Source: a virus. From it: a DNA stretch of 64,000 nucleotides. The notes below the pieces were generated by a model. The model saw only the letters and a list, made by a program, of their open reading frames with translations. It was not told the DNA's origin and made no database searches. Where the stretch lies: positions 62,001-126,000 of the IMG/VR virus record IMGVR_UViG_3300030419_007436, one strand, 5' to 3'. How positions within the stretch are numbered: the stretch's first letter is position 1; each line of letters begins with the position of its first letter. The translations under genes and the position numbers were made by a program. Below are positions 62,801-64,000 of this stretch, in pieces.

Positions 62801-63307
62801 ACGGAGGAGTTTGTAGTCTACCCTTGGAAAACGATAGAAGCTTTCTTTTGAAAAAGATTTAGAAACCATCTTAAAAATATTGTTTAGCCCCGTTTGATTT
62901 TGGGCCAAAAGAATTAGATGGCGTCGGCGGTTCAATATGTTTTTAACAGCAGTCTTCGACGAACCTTCATCCTCAATCGTCGTAGCTGACCTAGAATCGT
63001 CCAGCGTGCGTTTAGCCTTTTTGTCTTCTTTTGCTTTTTCGTATTCTTGTTTCCACTCTGAAAGGCTCGGAAGAAAGTAGGCCTCCACTCCAAATATGGG
63101 CTTAAAATTCTTGCCTTCTTCTTGCATTTTTTTGGCGTGTAGCACCTGATATGCCATACCATTCATATTACCATGGTCGGTTAAAGCAAGCGCATCGCAT
63201 CCATTATTATAGGCGAAATCCATGTGTTCCTGTGGGTATCCCAATCCATCAAAAGGGCTTCCAACTCCACTGTGTGCATGTAAACCAACGAAAGGTATTT
63301 TACTCAT
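59885..63307 (-). CDS. dnaE: DnaE-type DNA polymerase III alpha subunit (1140 aa)
   Basis: The ATG at 63307 follows GGAGAAGATA. An N-terminal PHP domain (FVGLHAHSGVGSPFDG, ALTDHGNMNG) is followed by the palm with GPGRGSAAGSLVAY and the catalytic DYPDIDYDVSD near residue 466. The fingers (IYRPGPLGADVD, FLIFQEQ, YGFNKSHAVSY) and an HhH region (SLKGLGEKAIEQI) follow. It is close to full bacterial length. A phage with T4-like traits but a C-family replicase is unusual. Confidence 0.95.
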   Translation of the reverse strand: MSKIPFVGLHAHSGVGSPFDGLGYPQEHMDFAYNNGCDALALTDHGNMNGMAYQVLHAKKMQEEGKNFKPIFGVEAYFLPSLSEWKQEYEKAKEDKKAKRTLDDSRSATTIEDEGSSKTAVKNILNRRRHLILLAQNQTGLNNIFKMVSKSFSKESFYRFPRVDYKLLRKYNEGVIAASACLGGVYAGDYWENKDKGPSQIRDAMSKTTTKMMDIFGDRWYGELQWNNIPEQHELNKYIIQVSKKYGFGLISTADSHYPSQNAWKDRELYKRLGWLGKGSTPSWLSSELPIGVEDIGYELYPKNGDQMWESYKTYSKECGAKYDDDLVMKSITETHRIAHERIESFLPDNTVRLPDFVVPAGFTASQALSQLCFEGLRALSLHTAEEYTDRLKEELQIIDERGFSKYFLTMNAVVDKANSVQLTGPGRGSAAGSLVAYVLGITQIDPIKYNLLFSRFMRSDAKDYPDIDYDVSDPMILKEMLIDEWGGDKVVPISNFNTLQLRSLVKDISKFYEIPFTEVNAVTSRMLKEATPLAKKKHGIKSGVYTPTFEEVMEFSESLKNFLNKHPHVASHINVLYGQMRSVSRHAGGVVIGEDLNKYMPLINSGGVTQTPWSEGQNVRHLEPMGFIKFDILGLSTLKMIEGAVGHILKRYHGVKSPTFRDIKNYYDKHLHPEKIDLNDQKVYENIFHKGKWAGIFQFTENGAQKFCRKALPRNIIDLAAITSIYRPGPLGADVDKLYVRAKKNPEDILYEHDYVKSLTEETYGFLIFQEQIALLAHKLGKDLSLDEGNKLRKLLTKKGTGSAAKQKNQIKLKFVAGCVEKGLSKNWAEKMWKKFEYFSGYGFNKSHAVSYSIISYQCAWLFNYYPAEWMAAFLDKEPETRKERAINLAKKFKFKIKPVDVNNSGVVWDIDADNKTLIQPLTSLKGLGEKAIEQIINNRPFKSAEEFLFNDNILYSKLNKKALDVLVRSGALSSLVDDRFTGLKHFWSAAVVERPKNLKKFEENIDLFKPEGDFNDEEKINNLVSLTGIFPMDLVLDDSVMNRLDYYKVPPIGEWDNDLGVAWFIPREIIPKKTKNGKTYWIVKVIDNTSTVTAIKCWGVNPERDEIYINHPYMSKLEYDDQWGFSTRSIKYNFRMLA

Positions 63308-63980
63308 TATCTTCTCCAATCATATTCCACTCATGATATCCTAACATACTCTTAGGGGGCTTGTCAAGTTTTTTGCCACTCCCTAAATATTTTTTTAAAT
63401 TGTCCCAATTGTCTATTTTGTAATACCAAGGTACCTCAACCTTTGTATCTTTTATTTTAACATTTTTAAATATCTTGTCAAGTTTAAAATGGCGGCCCGA
63501 CCATCTTTCTTCAATAGGAATTCTTTTTTTTGCGTCATAATCATTAAATTGGCCTGTTCCTTGTTCCCTTATTACACGACGGGCTTCCTTGAAATCTTCT
63601 GAGTCGAATGTAAAAGCCAAATACTCATCATTTCTCACGTCTTTTCCATCGTACGAAAGATAAAATCCTTTTTTATTTGAAATTTTACTCCTATGCGGGA
63701 TGATAACTTCGGGGTCATACACACCATATGGAAAACATGCATAATATTTATCAGGTATCACCCATTTACTTATTGTGCGACTCAACCAGTAAGCTGTTAA
63801 AGCACCATATAATACACTCCAACCAAGAGAATCTCTTTTGTCTCTATCTTTTTGGTGTATGGGCACATAGTATATGGGTATTACTCTTTCATGTTCCTTT
63901 GGAAATGTTTTTCTTGTGAGGTTGTGTCGAAGAGGATCCTGAACATAATCCCCCAGGCGGTACCTTATGAGGGGTTGCAT
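63300..63980 (-). CDS. Conserved phage protein (226 aa)
   Basis: The start MQPLIRYRLGDYVQDPLRHN and IPIYYVPIHQKDRDKRDSLG recall proteins of marine T4-like phages. It overlaps the DnaE start by 8 nt, so the two are probably co-translated. Function unknown. Confidence 0.65.
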   Translation of the reverse strand: MQPLIRYRLGDYVQDPLRHNLTRKTFPKEHERVIPIYYVPIHQKDRDKRDSLGWSVLYGALTAYWLSRTISKWVIPDKYYACFPYGVYDPEVIIPHRSKISNKKGFYLSYDGKDVRNDEYLAFTFDSEDFKEARRVIREQGTGQFNDYDAKKRIPIEERWSGRHFKLDKIFKNVKIKDTKVEVPWYYKIDNWDNLKKYLGSGKKLDKPPKSMLGYHEWNMIGEDNE

Positions 63981-64000
63981 ATCGTCATGACAAACAATCC

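Noticed and set aside
1-64000. Bacterial chromosome fragment rather than phage (because of GroEL, ClpP, DnaE, IMPDH, tmRNA, GAPDH)
   Set aside because: Tight one-strand operons of tiny phage-type genes, endolysins, the prohead-core-like protein and capsid-type tags fit a large phage better; no ribosomal, tRNA synthetase or cell division genes are seen.
1-64000. CRISPR arrays, transposases, integrases, tRNA genes
   Set aside because: No regularly spaced repeats, no transposase or integrase motifs and no tRNA cloverleaf other than the tmRNA were noticed. I could not run a tRNA or CRISPR search, so a missed single tRNA is possible.

Overview
The window looks like part of a large T4-like (myovirus-type) phage genome, AT-rich and probably marine. 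Nearly all genes lie on the minus strand in tight, overlapping cistrons; I support only two genes on the plus strand (28270-28752 and 29754-30185). Phage hallmarks are a dUTPase, endolysins, a prohead-core-like acidic protein, dozens of small genes of phage type, and many proteins with short N-terminal tags that look like capsid-targeting propeptides. The phage also carries unusual cell-type genes: an archaeal-type GAPDH, a tmRNA, a DnaE-type replicase, GroEL, ClpP and an IMP dehydrogenase-like enzyme. A lipoprotein with 'CDGxDNDCDGxxDEG' repeats hints at a Myxococcota/Bdellovibrionota-like (former deltaproteobacterial) host; this is inference.

Layout. 1-2.5 kb: GAPDH (cut by the window edge), small genes and the tmRNA. 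2.6-32.5 kb: a virion-cargo region. Here unrelated domains (HAD phosphatase, GMP-kinase-like P-loop protein, nucleotidyltransferase, protein-kinase-like fold, ADP-ribosyltransferase, histone-like basic protein, Cys-rich small proteins) carry one of two tags: type A, MKLTKSKLKQLIKE-like, or type B, MKLLFENWRKYLNE-like. Both end in [L/I]-x-E, the cleavage signature of T4-type prohead proteases. A ligase-like/NMN-adenylyltransferase-like fusion, a lysozyme-SGNH enzyme, a LamG protein and several lipoproteins sit among them. 32.6-45 kb: probable early region of short genes, with about a dozen near-identical sigma70-type promoters (CTTGACA-N15-TGAGATAAT) and arrays of tiny 'MQVGDLV' SH3/KOW-like proteins in which neighbours overlap by exactly 14 nt. 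It also holds a MoxR-VWA pair, a zinc-knuckle protein and a candidate structured RNA. 45-49 kb: membrane and lipid enzymes, glutaredoxin and small conserved genes. 49-55 kb: GroEL, a large phage protein, ClpP and the prohead-core-like protein. 55-64 kb: sigma-like regulator, IMPDH-like enzyme, two cell-wall hydrolases, a secreted esterase-like protein, dUTPase and DnaE.

The most striking systems are (i) the large, modular set of tagged internal proteins, with tags also found as free minigenes, internal tags and one C-terminal tag, and (ii) the 14-nt-overlap GDLV gene arrays. Two promoter classes can be proposed: the sigma70-like set in the early region and an AACTATTTA motif upstream of several probable late genes. 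Coordinates of small genes were read by hand; functions without a named motif are unknown.
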